A DNA stretch of 64,000 bases from positions 62,001 to 126,000 of the forward strand of contig JAFWZZ010000024.1 in the NCBI GenBank assembly GCA_017522185.1, written 5' to 3'. Positions 39,048-48,139 of the stretch are shown piece by piece (position 1 is the stretch's first letter; each line of letters opens with the position of its first letter). Source of the stretch: Bacillota bacterium. GTDB lineage: Bacteria > Bacillota > Clostridia > Peptostreptococcales > Anaerovoracaceae. The notes under the pieces are model-generated. The model was not told where the DNA came from. It made no database searches and saw only the letters and a program-made list of their open reading frames with translations. The translations under genes and the position numbers were made by a program.

Positions 39048-40775
39048 ATGAAAGTAGACGTATTAGTAGCTGAAATTGGATCAACCACTACGGTAGTTAA
39101 TGCATTTACCGGTCTGCACACGGACAACCCGGTGTTCTGGGCACAGGGTCAGGCGCCGACTTCCGTACTGGAAGGTGACGTTAGAATCGGCCTGCAGGGT
39201 GCTGTGGATGATCTTTGTAAGAAGATGAATATAGATAGTCTGGAATACGATGAAATGCTGGCAACTTCTTCCGCGGCTGGCGGCCTGAAGATGACCGTAC
39301 ACGGTCTGGTGTACGACATGACTGCCAAGGCGGCAAAGGAAGCAGCCCTGGGTGCCGGCGGTATCCTGCATTACATCACAGCAGGCAAGCTGAGAAGAAC
39401 AGATATCGCAAAAATCAAAGAAATCAATCCAAACCTGATCCTGATTGCAGGCGGTGTTGACTACGGTGAAAGAGAAACTGCCATCGACAACGCAGAAAAG
39501 ATCCGTGCACTGGGTCTGAAGACACCGATCATCTACGCCGGCAACATCGAAAATCAGGAAGAAATGAAACTGATCTTCGACGAAGAAAGCGGTCAGAAAT
39601 TATATAACGTAGAAAACGTATATCCAAAAATTGACGCGCTGAATGTAGAACCTTGTCGTAAGGTCATTCAGGATGCTTTTGAGGATCACATCACCCACGC
39701 ACCGGGCATGGAACACGTGAGAGACATGGTAAACGGCCCGATTATCCCGACTCCGGGCGCGGTTATGGAATGCACCAAGCTGTTATATGACTGCCTGGGC
39801 GACCTGATCGTACTGGACGTTGGCGGTGCGACAACCGACCTGCACTCCGTTGCAACAGAATCCGACAAGATCGCCCGTATCATGACTTCTCCGGAACCAA
39901 AAGCGAAGAGAACCGTAGAAGGTGACCTGGGTGTATATGTAAACAGAATGAAGGTTATCGAATCCATCGGCGAAGAGCAGATGAGAAAAGACTGCGAAAA
40001 GATGGGTATCGATTTAGAAGCAACGCTGGAAAGCTACGTTGCGATTCCAAAGACAGAGGCAGAATTCAAGCTGGTTGAACGCCTGACAAAGGAAGCCGTG
40101 CTGAAGGCGGTTGACCGTCACGCTGGTATCATCAGATACATCTACGGCCCATCTGGCAGAAGCACCATTGCAGAAGGTAAGGACCTGACACCGGTAAAAT
40201 ACATCATCGGTACAGGCGGCGCCCTGACAAGACTTCCTCACAGAGTGGAAATCATGGAAGAAATCGCGAAGAACAACGAAACCGGTATGAAGCTGTATCC
40301 AACGCAGCACGCGAAAATCCTGGTAGATAACGATTACATCATGGCATCCCTGGGCGTTCTGTCCACAAGATACAGAGAAGCTGCCATCAGACTGCTGGAA
40401 AAGAGCTTAGACTTCAAGTTCCCTGAAAAGAAAGCACAGGACTTCTCCACACCTGCATACATGGCTGATGTAAACCGTGAGGCAGAAGAAGCAAAGAAGC
40501 GCGACGAAGAATACAAGAAGCACATTGAAGAAATGGAAGCTTTGGGCTATGACATGAGTTGCTACAAGGAAGAAGAAAAAATCGGCGGCGCAAGCGCAGA
40601 AGAAGTGCAGGCTGCAAGAGCTGCGGCAGAAGGCAAGGCCGACCTGGCTGCCGGCAAAGGCATCAAAGGCAAGTGGGCTGCGGCAGAAGGCGAAGGCCAG
40701 TACATGGGCGACTGCACCCACGACTGTGCACACTGCACCAGAAGAAACTGTCCAAACAGAGCAAAACCTCTGTAA
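39048..40775 (+). CDS. GlmL/MutL-type ASKHA ATPase, probable aminomutase reactivase
   Basis: A 575-residue protein of the GlmL family, an actin-like ATPase fold found beside glutamate mutase and ornithine aminomutase. Phosphate-loop features are VAEIGSTTTVVNAF, LIVLDVGGATTDLHSV and IIGTGGALTRLPH. A role in repairing or reloading inactivated B12 mutase is inferred from context. The C terminus is unusual: a charged coiled-coil stretch (about 470-505), an Ala-rich linker, then DCTHDCAHCTRRNCPN with four closely spaced cysteines and two histidines, a possible metal or Fe-S site. AAAAGGAGG precedes the ATG. A terminator separates it from oraE, so it may be expressed at a lower level. Confidence 0.88.
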   Translation: MKVDVLVAEIGSTTTVVNAFTGLHTDNPVFWAQGQAPTSVLEGDVRIGLQGAVDDLCKKMNIDSLEYDEMLATSSAAGGLKMTVHGLVYDMTAKAAKEAALGAGGILHYITAGKLRRTDIAKIKEINPNLILIAGGVDYGERETAIDNAEKIRALGLKTPIIYAGNIENQEEMKLIFDEESGQKLYNVENVYPKIDALNVEPCRKVIQDAFEDHITHAPGMEHVRDMVNGPIIPTPGAVMECTKLLYDCLGDLIVLDVGGATTDLHSVATESDKIARIMTSPEPKAKRTVEGDLGVYVNRMKVIESIGEEQMRKDCEKMGIDLEATLESYVAIPKTEAEFKLVERLTKEAVLKAVDRHAGIIRYIYGPSGRSTIAEGKDLTPVKYIIGTGGALTRLPHRVEIMEEIAKNNETGMKLYPTQHAKILVDNDYIMASLGVLSTRYREAAIRLLEKSLDFKFPEKKAQDFSTPAYMADVNREAEEAKKRDEEYKKHIEEMEALGYDMSCYKEEEKIGGASAEEVQAARAAAEGKADLAAGKGIKGKWAAAEGEGQYMGDCTHDCAHCTRRNCPNRAKPL

Positions 40776-40828
40776 ATAGATCACTAACGCGGGCCAGGCC
40801 CGGGAAGAAGAAAAAAGGAGAGAAAAAC

Positions 40829-41917
40829 ATGTATCCTAAACTAGTAATCGATTTAAAGAAATTAGAAGACAACTTAAACGCTGTTGGCAAGATTACAAAG
40901 GAAGACGGCGGCTGCTCTTTGATGATCGTAACAAAGGGTCTTTGTGCAGACTTAGAAATGGCTAAGATGGTTGCTGCAAATGACTATGTTGATTTTGTTG
41001 CTGACTCCAGAGTAAAGAACATCGCTTCTTATGCTGACATCGTAAGAGGTGCAGGCAAGAAGACGGTTCTGCTGAGAATCCCTATGCACAGCGAAGTGGC
41101 AGAAGTTGCGAAGTATGTTGACCTTTGCTTCAACTCCGAACTGTCCACAATCAGACTGTTAAACGAAGAAGCTGCAAAGCTGGGTAAGAAGCAGGATATC
41201 CTGTTAATGATCGACCTGGGCGACCTGAGAGAAGGTATCTTCTTCCAGAACGAAGACCTGATCTACGAAGCAGTAGAAGAAATCCTGGCGATGGAAAACA
41301 TCAACCTGTATGGTATCGGTGTAAATCTGACCTGCTATGGTGCAATCATTCCGAAAAACGACAACCTGTCCCAGCTGGTTGATATCGCACGCAAGCTGGA
41401 AGCGAAATACGACATCAAGCTGGAAATGGTATCCGGCGGTAACTCCAGTTCCATCTATCTGGTAGGCAAGGGCGAATTACCAGAAGGTATCAACAACCTG
41501 AGACTGGGTGAATCCTTCTTATTAGGTAACGACACAGCTTACGAAACAAAGCTGCCAGGCACTGTCAGCGATGCATTGATTCTGCAGGCAGAAATCATTG
41601 AACTGAAGGAAAAACCATCCCTGCCAATCGGCGAAGTTGGTGTTGACGCATTCGGTGAAAAGCCTTACTACGAAGACAGAGGTATCATGAAGAGAGCTAT
41701 CATCGGTATCGGTAAGCAGGATACAGACCTGGGCAGCATGACTCCATGCGATCCACAGGTAGAAATCATGGGCGGCAGCTCCGACCACATCATCCTGGAC
41801 GTAACACACGCTGACAAAGAATACAAAGTTGGCGACATCGTAGAATTCGAACTGGGTTACGGCGGCATGCTGAAGACTGCAACCAGCGCCTACGTAGAAA
41901 GAGCATATAGAAAATAA
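40829..41917 (+). CDS. orr: Ornithine racemase
   Basis: A 362-residue PLP enzyme of the alanine racemase fold that converts L- to D-ornithine, the first step of the pathway. The PLP lysine is in LMIVTKGLCAD. The barrel shows VDFVADSRVKNI, LLMIDLGDLREGI, GIGVNLTCYGAIIP and VSGGNSSSIYLV; a late NLRLGESFLLG is typical. AAAAAAGGAGAG precedes the ATG at 40829; upstream in-frame codons overlap the GlmL-type gene in another frame and were rejected. It lies 53 bases after that gene and ends the cluster. Confidence 0.93.
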   Translation: MYPKLVIDLKKLEDNLNAVGKITKEDGGCSLMIVTKGLCADLEMAKMVAANDYVDFVADSRVKNIASYADIVRGAGKKTVLLRIPMHSEVAEVAKYVDLCFNSELSTIRLLNEEAAKLGKKQDILLMIDLGDLREGIFFQNEDLIYEAVEEILAMENINLYGIGVNLTCYGAIIPKNDNLSQLVDIARKLEAKYDIKLEMVSGGNSSSIYLVGKGELPEGINNLRLGESFLLGNDTAYETKLPGTVSDALILQAEIIELKEKPSLPIGEVGVDAFGEKPYYEDRGIMKRAIIGIGKQDTDLGSMTPCDPQVEIMGGSSDHIILDVTHADKEYKVGDIVEFELGYGGMLKTATSAYVERAYRK

Positions 41918-41923
41918 GCGAAG

Positions 41924-41950
41924 AAAGACTGCCTGCGGGCAGTCTTTTTT
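41924..41950 (+). terminator. Terminator after orr
   Basis: AAAGACTGCC and GGCAGTCTTT with loop TGCG, followed by TTT. Confidence 0.9.
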
Positions 41951-41970
41951 GATGAAACGAAAATATTAAC

Positions 41971-41999
41971 GTGACAAATGGTTACAAAGGGTATAGAAT
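41971..41999 (+). promoter_or_regulatory. Sigma-A-type promoter for pckG
   Basis: GTGACA (41971-41976), a 17-base spacer and TAGAAT (41994-41999), 47 bases before the ATG. Confidence 0.5.
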
Positions 42000-42046
42000 G
42001 AAGATGTATGAGTATTTGTTGTAAAAAGAGAAAAGGAGAAAGATTT

Positions 42047-43816
42047 ATGACAATGATTACAAATCAATTCGTAAATGATTGGGTAAAGGAAATGGCTGAA
42101 CTGACAAAGCCAGAAGAGATCATTTGGATTGACGGAAGCGAAGAACAGCTGGAAGCAATTAAGCAGGACGCTCTGACAACAAAGGAAATGCTGGAACTGA
42201 ACCAGGAAAAACTGCCAGGCTGTTTATATTACCGCACAAAACCTACAGACGTTGCAAGAGACGAAAAGAGAACTGTGATCTGCACACGCAGAAAGGAAGA
42301 TGCAGGCCCTACAAACAACTGGGTAGACCCTCAGGAAATGTACGACAAGATGGGCAAGCTCTTTGATGGCTCCATGAAGGGAAGAAAGATGTATGTAATT
42401 CCATTCTCCATGGGTGTGGTTGGTACAGAGTTCTCTAAGATTGGTATTGAAATTACAGACTCCATCTACGTTGTTCTGTCCATGGCGATCATGACACGTG
42501 TTGGAAGAGACGTGATTGACGCCCTGAATGCCGGTGCAGACTTCACAAAGTGCCTGCACTCCAAGGCTGACATCAACGAACAGGAAAAATATATTGCACA
42601 CTTCCCAGAAGATAACACTATCTGGTCCATCAACTCCGCTTACGGCGGTAACGTACTGCTGGGTAAGAAGTGTCTGGCTCTGCGTATCGGTTCTTACCTG
42701 GGTAAACAGGAAGGATGGATGGCAGAACACATGCTGATTCTGAAAGTGGAAAAAGAAGGCGAAGAACCTAAGTATGTTTGCGGTGCATTCCCAAGTGCAT
42801 GCGGTAAGACAAACTTAGCAATGCTGACTCCACCTGAATACTTCAAGGAACAGGGCTACAAGGTATCCACAATCGGTGACGATATCTCCTGGCTGCGTAT
42901 CGGTGAAGACGGCAGATTATATGCAGTAAACCCAGAAAACGGTTTCTTCGGTGTTGCACCTGGTACTAACATGAAGTCCAACCCTAACGCAATGCTGACA
43001 ACCATGAAGGGTACCATCTTCACAAACGTTGCAAGAAACTTAGACGACAATACAGTTTGGTGGGAAAGCATGGACAAGAATCCGCCTGCAAACGGCGAAG
43101 ACTGGTTAGGCAACCCATGGAACGGACCGGAAGCAGACGTGAAGGGTGCACATCCAAACAGCAGATTTACTGCACCTGCAGCAAACTGCCCTATCATTGC
43201 TGACGAATTCTCCACAGGAGAAGGCGTTCCGATCTCCGCTATCATCTTTGGCGGCAGAAGAGCAAAGGCAGAACCGCTGGTTTACCAGGCAAAGGACTGG
43301 AACCACGGTGTATTCATCGGTTCCGCAATGGCATCCGAAACAACAGCTGCAGCAAACGGTCAGGTTGGTGTAGTTCGTCATGACCCAATGGCAATGCTGC
43401 CATTCTGCGGCTATAACATGGCTGAATACTTCCAGCACTGGATCGATATGGGTAAGAAGATGACAAACCCTCCTAAGATCTTCCATGTAAACTGGTTCAG
43501 AACTGATGAAAACGATCAGTTCATGTGGCCTGGTTTTGGTGACAACTTAAGAGCAATCCTGTGGATGTTAGACCGTTGCGATGGCAAGATCGACGCAGAG
43601 GAGACTCCTCTGGGCTTAGCTCCTAAGAAGGGTGACTTAGACGTTACCGGTCTGGATCTGTCCGACGAAGTTCTGGAAAAGCTGTTCGCAGTAAACAAGG
43701 CTGACTGGGAAGCAGAAGTAGAAGGCATCCAGGAATTCTATGACAAGTTCGATTCCCTGCCGGTTGAACTGACAGATGCTTTAGCTACTCTGAAGGCTGA
43801 AATCGAAGCACTGTAA
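42047..43816 (+). CDS. pckG: Phosphoenolpyruvate carboxykinase (GTP)
   Basis: A 589-residue GTP-type PEP carboxykinase, interconverting oxaloacetate + GTP and PEP + CO2 + GDP. Seen are RTVICTRRKEDAGPTNNW, the P-loop GAFPSACGKTNLAML with the reactive cysteine, the metal/nucleotide region STIGDDISWLRIGEDG, NPENGFFGVAPGTN and the C-terminal FHVNWFRTDENDQFMWPGFGDN. Family length is normal. The start at 42047 has AAAAGGAGAAAG upstream; a TTG 13 codons earlier was rejected. In an amino-acid fermenter it may supply PEP for gluconeogenesis or run in the CO2-fixing direction. Confidence 0.96.
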   Translation: MTMITNQFVNDWVKEMAELTKPEEIIWIDGSEEQLEAIKQDALTTKEMLELNQEKLPGCLYYRTKPTDVARDEKRTVICTRRKEDAGPTNNWVDPQEMYDKMGKLFDGSMKGRKMYVIPFSMGVVGTEFSKIGIEITDSIYVVLSMAIMTRVGRDVIDALNAGADFTKCLHSKADINEQEKYIAHFPEDNTIWSINSAYGGNVLLGKKCLALRIGSYLGKQEGWMAEHMLILKVEKEGEEPKYVCGAFPSACGKTNLAMLTPPEYFKEQGYKVSTIGDDISWLRIGEDGRLYAVNPENGFFGVAPGTNMKSNPNAMLTTMKGTIFTNVARNLDDNTVWWESMDKNPPANGEDWLGNPWNGPEADVKGAHPNSRFTAPAANCPIIADEFSTGEGVPISAIIFGGRRAKAEPLVYQAKDWNHGVFIGSAMASETTAAANGQVGVVRHDPMAMLPFCGYNMAEYFQHWIDMGKKMTNPPKIFHVNWFRTDENDQFMWPGFGDNLRAILWMLDRCDGKIDAEETPLGLAPKKGDLDVTGLDLSDEVLEKLFAVNKADWEAEVEGIQEFYDKFDSLPVELTDALATLKAEIEAL

Positions 43817-43831
43817 ATTACATAAAAATCA

Positions 43832-43868
43832 AAGAAGCTGCCGGCGATGTGCCCGCGGCTTCTTTTTT
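43832..43868 (+). terminator. Terminator after pckG
   Basis: A 13-bp stem with one mismatch and one wobble (from 43832 to 43863), followed by TTTTT. Confidence 0.85.
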
Positions 43869-43885
43869 AAGGGAAGTCGAAGCTT

Positions 43886-44905
43886 ATGGAAAACTACTAC
43901 TACAACCGTATGACAAAGCCCGAGCAGGCCGCATATCACGCCATCAAGAAAGGACTGGAAGCCCTGGCACCATCCATTCAGGTGCCTCGCATCGATGGAA
44001 AAGACCTGGCGCAGGTCTATTTCCTGCTCCGTCTGGACCATCCGGAAATCTTCTATTCAGCAAGCTATAAGTATCGTTACTACGAGCATGCAGACAGTAT
44101 GGAGCTGATGCCGGAATATTTGTTTGAGAAGAAAAAGATCCAGCAGCATCAAGCGGCGCTAAAAGCCCGCGTAGAGAAGCTGGCGAGACCGGCAAAAGAA
44201 CTGAAAAGTGAATGGGACAAGCTGGTTTACATTCACGACTTTATCTGCCAGAACGTTCAGTACGACAAGTTGCGTAAACCTTATGCTCATGAAATCATCG
44301 GGCCCCTTGGTCAGGGTGTCGGCGTCTGCGAGGGCATGGCGAAATCGGTCAAGATTCTCTGCGATGCGCTGAACATCTGGTGTGTCATCGCTATCTCCGA
44401 AGCCAACGCGGACAAAGGCGTCAAATACCGTCACGCATGGAACATCGTGAAGATTGGTGGGAAGTACTATCACTTGGACGCCACTTTTGATAACGGTCTC
44501 TGCAGGGAGACTGACGATGTCCGTTATGACTATTTCTGTCTTCCGGATAAGCAGATTTTCCGTGACCATGAGCCACTGGTATGGCAGATGCCGCAGTGTG
44601 AAGACAGTGACAACTTCTATTACAAGGTAAAGAAACTGTCCTGGACCAAGGAGGAAGAGGTCCGCAAGCGCTGTGCCCAGGCGGTAAAGAAGGGGAAGGT
44701 GCTGACCTTCCACTGGAGAGGAGACTATCTGACCCGGGAACGACTGAAAGAGTTTCTGAGCATCTTTGAAGAGGAAGCCGCAAAGAAAGAAAAGCATGCC
44801 CGCGTCAGATTCAACTGGCCGCAGGCGGTGCTGCGGGTCAGCTTTGACGTGCCGGCAGCCGCAGAAGATGTGGAACTGGAAGAGGCCGATGCATCAACGA
44901 GATAA
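43886..44905 (+). CDS. Transglutaminase-fold protein
   Basis: A 339-residue cytoplasmic protein with a central papain-like transglutaminase domain. The Cys-His-Asp triad is intact: Cys in GVGVCEGMAKSVKIL near residue 150, His in YRHAWNIVKI near 185 and Asp in YYHLDATFDN near 200. There is no signal peptide. A helical N-terminal region (residues 1-110) and a charged C-terminal region flank it. Such domains usually act as peptidases or amidases rather than cross-linkers in bacteria. The gene is flanked by terminators and stands alone. Codon use is GC-richer than pckG beside it. Confidence 0.85.
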   Translation: MENYYYNRMTKPEQAAYHAIKKGLEALAPSIQVPRIDGKDLAQVYFLLRLDHPEIFYSASYKYRYYEHADSMELMPEYLFEKKKIQQHQAALKARVEKLARPAKELKSEWDKLVYIHDFICQNVQYDKLRKPYAHEIIGPLGQGVGVCEGMAKSVKILCDALNIWCVIAISEANADKGVKYRHAWNIVKIGGKYYHLDATFDNGLCRETDDVRYDYFCLPDKQIFRDHEPLVWQMPQCEDSDNFYYKVKKLSWTKEEEVRKRCAQAVKKGKVLTFHWRGDYLTRERLKEFLSIFEEEAAKKEKHARVRFNWPQAVLRVSFDVPAAAEDVELEEADASTR

Positions 44906-44914
44906 CAGTATAAA

Positions 44915-44945
44915 AAAAGCCGACAGGATGAACCTGCCGGCTTTT
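44915..44945. terminator. Bidirectional terminator between the transglutaminase-fold gene and iadA
   Basis: AAAAGCCG and CGGCTTTT pair, with an inner CAGG/CCTG stem across one mismatch. Confidence 0.85.
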
Positions 44946-44965
44946 CATGTTTTTGATATGTGGGG

Positions 44966-46138
44966 TTACGCTTCGAACGCGCCTTTCACCAGGATTTCTC
45001 CGCCCTGGATCATGGTCTGTCCCATTGCGATAACGGTGTCGATTTCTAAATCCTTTGTCATCATGCACAGGTCAGCATCGTTGCCTTCTGCAATCACGCC
45101 CTTCTTCTTCAGGCCAAGTGCTCTTGCAGGGTTGCAGGTGATGGCTTTGATAGCGATTTCCAGAGGAATGTTTTCTCTTTCGATACATTCCTTTACTTCC
45201 TTCAGCAGGCAGCTGGACTGGCCCATGCCCATGCCCAGGAATACACCGTCTGCACTGTACAGCGGTAAGCTGCCCTGGCCGTCGGAGGAGAATGTGAATA
45301 AGTCAGTGGAAATACCTTCGTCGATCAGTCTCTTTACGCCTGTGGAAACGCGGACTTCGTCGCAGACAGTTTCCCAGTAGTCGATGTCTTCGTTACCGGT
45401 GAAATCGATGTAGCCGCCCTTCTTCGCATATTCCAGGGACTTTTCGAACAGCATTGCGTTTCTGTTTACGTGGGTAGGCATAAACTGTGTAATTGGAATT
45501 TCAGTTTTTTCAACTACTTCTTCGATCAGGTCCATGCATCTTGGGCTGTCGCCTAAGTGGATGTTGATGATGCCGGCTTTGCCGGATAACACGCCGCCCA
45601 GTCTTGTGTCAGCGCATACTCTTGCAAATTCAGCGAAAGTAGGCTGGGAGGATCTATGGTCGGAGATGGCGATTTCACCGCATCCGATGAATTCGTCGAT
45701 CATCATGATATCCTTTACGATGCTGTCAGTCAGTGTATGAACCGGAATCTGGTAGCTGCCGGTGTAGCCATAAGCAGACAGTCCCTGTTCTTTCAGACCC
45801 TTTAACTTTGCTACCAGTGCGTTCACGTCACGACCGATACCGTCTGTGCCCAGACATCCTACGACTGTTGTAATACCGTAGCGGGTCAGTCCGGACAGAG
45901 TTGCTTCCGGTGTTCTGTTGCCAAAACCGCCTTCGCCGCCGCCACCCAGTACGTGTACGTGGGAATCGATGAAGCCAGGTAATAAGATCTTACCAGTTCC
46001 GTCGATGACCTCAACCCCTAATTCTTCTGGCAGGTTGATTTCGTCAGCGATTTTGCAAATCTGACCGCCAGCCAGATAGACATCTTTTACACCTAATTTC
46101 TCTGGTGCGTATACTTCTACATTTTTGATTAATTTCAT
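44966..46138 (-). CDS. iadA: Beta-aspartyl (isoaspartyl) dipeptidase
   Basis: A 390-residue amidohydrolase-fold enzyme that cleaves isoaspartyl dipeptides from damaged proteins. The metal motif is GFIDSHVHVLGGGGEGG. Further signatures are YTGSYQIPVHTLT, a carboxylated-lysine region, HLGDSPRCMDLI, FMPTHVNRNAMLF and FSSDGQGSLP with the catalytic Asp. Length is normal. AAAGGTAAC lies upstream of the ATG. It sits 30 bases downstream of the DUF2804 gene on the same strand and is probably cotranscribed. It adds to the peptide-scavenging capacity of the cell. Confidence 0.93.
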   Translation of the reverse strand: MKLIKNVEVYAPEKLGVKDVYLAGGQICKIADEINLPEELGVEVIDGTGKILLPGFIDSHVHVLGGGGEGGFGNRTPEATLSGLTRYGITTVVGCLGTDGIGRDVNALVAKLKGLKEQGLSAYGYTGSYQIPVHTLTDSIVKDIMMIDEFIGCGEIAISDHRSSQPTFAEFARVCADTRLGGVLSGKAGIINIHLGDSPRCMDLIEEVVEKTEIPITQFMPTHVNRNAMLFEKSLEYAKKGGYIDFTGNEDIDYWETVCDEVRVSTGVKRLIDEGISTDLFTFSSDGQGSLPLYSADGVFLGMGMGQSSCLLKEVKECIERENIPLEIAIKAITCNPARALGLKKKGVIAEGNDADLCMMTKDLEIDTVIAMGQTMIQGGEILVKGAFEA

Positions 46139-46168
46139 ATTTATAGTTACCTTTCTATTGTATAAACT

Positions 46169-47200
46169 TTACCATTTATTGAATACTTTTTCTGCGAAGC
46201 CCAGCAGGTCTTTGACTTCCAAAACGGTGCCATCGTCTAATACCACTTTGCCGTTAAACTTACCGAATACCTGATGCTGGTTGGAGCGGATTACGCCCAC
46301 ATTGGTATCCGCATGACGATCGATGATTGGTTCAAAGTCCATCTCGAATCTGCCGTCGCTGCTGGTAAACTTCCAAGGCGCCAGGAAGTCTTCTTCCTTT
46401 TCGCCCATCGGAATGTGGAAGGTTACATCTTCCAGCTTGTGGGCTTTGTGGTTATAGAAGAGCATGTTTTCCGTTGCGGCAGTAGTGTCGCCGAAGCCGT
46501 AGCCGATGTTGAACCCGAAAGGCACGCCGTCGACCAGGCCGGAAGCACTGCCCCAGTACCATGTGTTTTTGTATGTCCATACGCCGCGGCCCCAGTCTAA
46601 TACGCCGAATGAAGTTTCCGGTTCAAAGACGTATTCCACGCCGTTGAATTCCACAACGCCCTTGGCAGGCAGACAGTTGATCTTCTGGTTATAGTAGAAA
46701 TGTTTCGGATGGCCGGCAAAAGGTGTTGCGATGACCATGGAGTCACCCTTTGGATTTGCCAGCTCGATGCGGCCTTTGATCGGTTTACCGTCACAGAAGT
46801 TTTCCATGGAGAATTCCAGAACGCGCTTCTCGCCGTCGTTATGGAAGAACATGGCGTGTTTCTTGCTGCTGTGGAATACATCGCCTTTTACCGATGTAGC
46901 AGGAAAACCAACCTTTCCGTCGGTCAGCCAGGACATCTGGCTGGTTGTCTGTTCCCAAGGGGTGCGGAAGTCCAGCAGGGAAATGCTGTCCAGACCCATA
47001 TAGGAGTTGTCGGCGATGGTCAGGGCAACGCCATAGTCGTCATTGCCGATATAGTAGTAGTCCCATTCTTTGATACGCCAGCGGTTCGCCTTGATCGCGG
47101 CTCTATCGTAAATAGGCAATAAGCTTGTCGCGTAGCCGGGCTCTGCCAGATGACCGTTTTCATCCAGTAGCGGCTTTGATGTCAAAATCTGATGCTGCAT
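46169..47200 (-). CDS. DUF2804 family protein
   Basis: A 343-residue soluble protein resembling DUF2804. Typical stretches are RWRIKEWDYYYIGNDDYGVALTIADNSYMG, VEFNGVEYVFEPETSFGVLDWGRGVWTYKNTWYWGSASG and FGFNIGYGFGDTTAATENMLFYNHKAHKLEDV. The fold is probably beta-rich and lipocalin-like by analogy with related DUFs. No enzymatic role is known. The start was placed at 47200 (AGGAGG, 6 bases upstream) rather than 10 codons earlier. Expression with iadA is likely but the functional link is unclear. Confidence 0.82.
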   Translation of the reverse strand: MQHQILTSKPLLDENGHLAEPGYATSLLPIYDRAAIKANRWRIKEWDYYYIGNDDYGVALTIADNSYMGLDSISLLDFRTPWEQTTSQMSWLTDGKVGFPATSVKGDVFHSSKKHAMFFHNDGEKRVLEFSMENFCDGKPIKGRIELANPKGDSMVIATPFAGHPKHFYYNQKINCLPAKGVVEFNGVEYVFEPETSFGVLDWGRGVWTYKNTWYWGSASGLVDGVPFGFNIGYGFGDTTAATENMLFYNHKAHKLEDVTFHIPMGEKEEDFLAPWKFTSSDGRFEMDFEPIIDRHADTNVGVIRSNQHQVFGKFNGKVVLDDGTVLEVKDLLGFAEKVFNKW

Positions 47201-47281
47201 AGGGCACCTCCTGTTTTCATAGGTATACACCTATTTTACCATAAATCGCACCACTTGCTATGAAAAATTGAAAAACTAGGG

Positions 47282-47287
47282 TATAAT
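47282..47287 (+). promoter_or_regulatory. -10 box immediately before nfo
   Basis: A perfect TATAAT lies 6 bases before the nfo ATG, so a transcript from it would begin at or next to the start codon. No good -35 box is seen at 17 bases. Confidence 0.4.
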
Positions 47288-47293
47288 ATAGAT

Positions 47294-48139
47294 ATGAAAA
47301 GAGACTTACATATTGGATGTCATCTTTCTGCCACAAAGGGCTTTGCAGCCATGGGGAAAGATGCGGTAAAAATCGGGGCAAACACCTTTGCCTTCTTCAC
47401 CAGAAATCCAAGGGGAGGGAAAGCAAAAGAGATAGATCCGGAAGACGCAAGGGCGCTTCTGGAAATCATGGAGAAGGAAGGCTTCGGGAAACTGGTTGCC
47501 CATGCGCCGTATACACTGAATCCGTGCTCGGCAACGGAAAAGACAAGAGAATTTGCAAAGATGGCCATGACGGATGATCTGGCCAGAATGGAATATTTAC
47601 CGGGAAATTACTATAACTTCCACCCGGGCAGCCACGTAGGCCAGGGGGCAGAGAAGGGGATCGAAATGATTGCCGGCCTGCTCAACGAAGTGATGTCACC
47701 GGAACAGACCACCACAGTGCTGCTGGAAACCATGGCGGGAAAAGGCAGTGAAGTCGGTGGGAATTTTGAGGAAATCGCGGCTATCATCGACAAGGTGGAG
47801 CTGAAGGAGAAGATAGGGGTCTGTCTGGATACCTGCCACGTCAGCGATGGCGGCTACGATATCATCGGTGACCTGGACGGTGTGCTTGCAGAATTTGACC
47901 GGATCATCGGGCTGGAAAAGTTAAAGGCCCTGCATATCAATGACAGTAAGAATCCGATGGGCGCCCGCAAGGACAGACACGCCTGTATCGGGGAAGGATA
48001 TTTGGGAAAAGAAACCATCGTGAAGGTGCTGAGCCATCCAAAACTGGCGGGGCTTCCATGCATTCTGGAAACGCCGCAGGAAGACCTGGAGGGTTATGGC
48101 AGGGAAATCGAAATGCTGAAAGGAGCAGTGGAGCTATGA
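47294..48139 (+). CDS. nfo: Endonuclease IV
   Basis: A 281-residue AP endonuclease with a zinc TIM barrel, cutting DNA 5' of abasic sites. Seen are [102 protein letters not shown] and [10 protein letters not shown], covering all expected metal ligands. No strong RBS precedes the ATG, and a -10 box lies immediately upstream, so the message may be leaderless. The stop overlaps the buk start (ATGA). Confidence 0.95.
   Translation: MKRDLHIGCHLSATKGFAAMGKDAVKIGANTFAFFTRNPRGGKAKEIDPEDARALLEIMEKEGFGKLVAHAPYTLNPCSATEKTREFAKMAMTDDLARMEYLPGNYYNFHPGSHVGQGAEKGIEMIAGLLNEVMSPEQTTTVLLETMAGKGSEVGGNFEEIAAIIDKVELKEKIGVCLDTCHVSDGGYDIIGDLDGVLAEFDRIIGLEKLKALHINDSKNPMGARKDRHACIGEGYLGKETIVKVLSHPKLAGLPCILETPQEDLEGYGREIEMLKGAVEL

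Noticed and set aside
42224-43486. Minus-strand frames opposite pckG
   Set aside because: They are shadow frames of a strongly biased gene, with Cys/Val/His-rich translations and no start signals.
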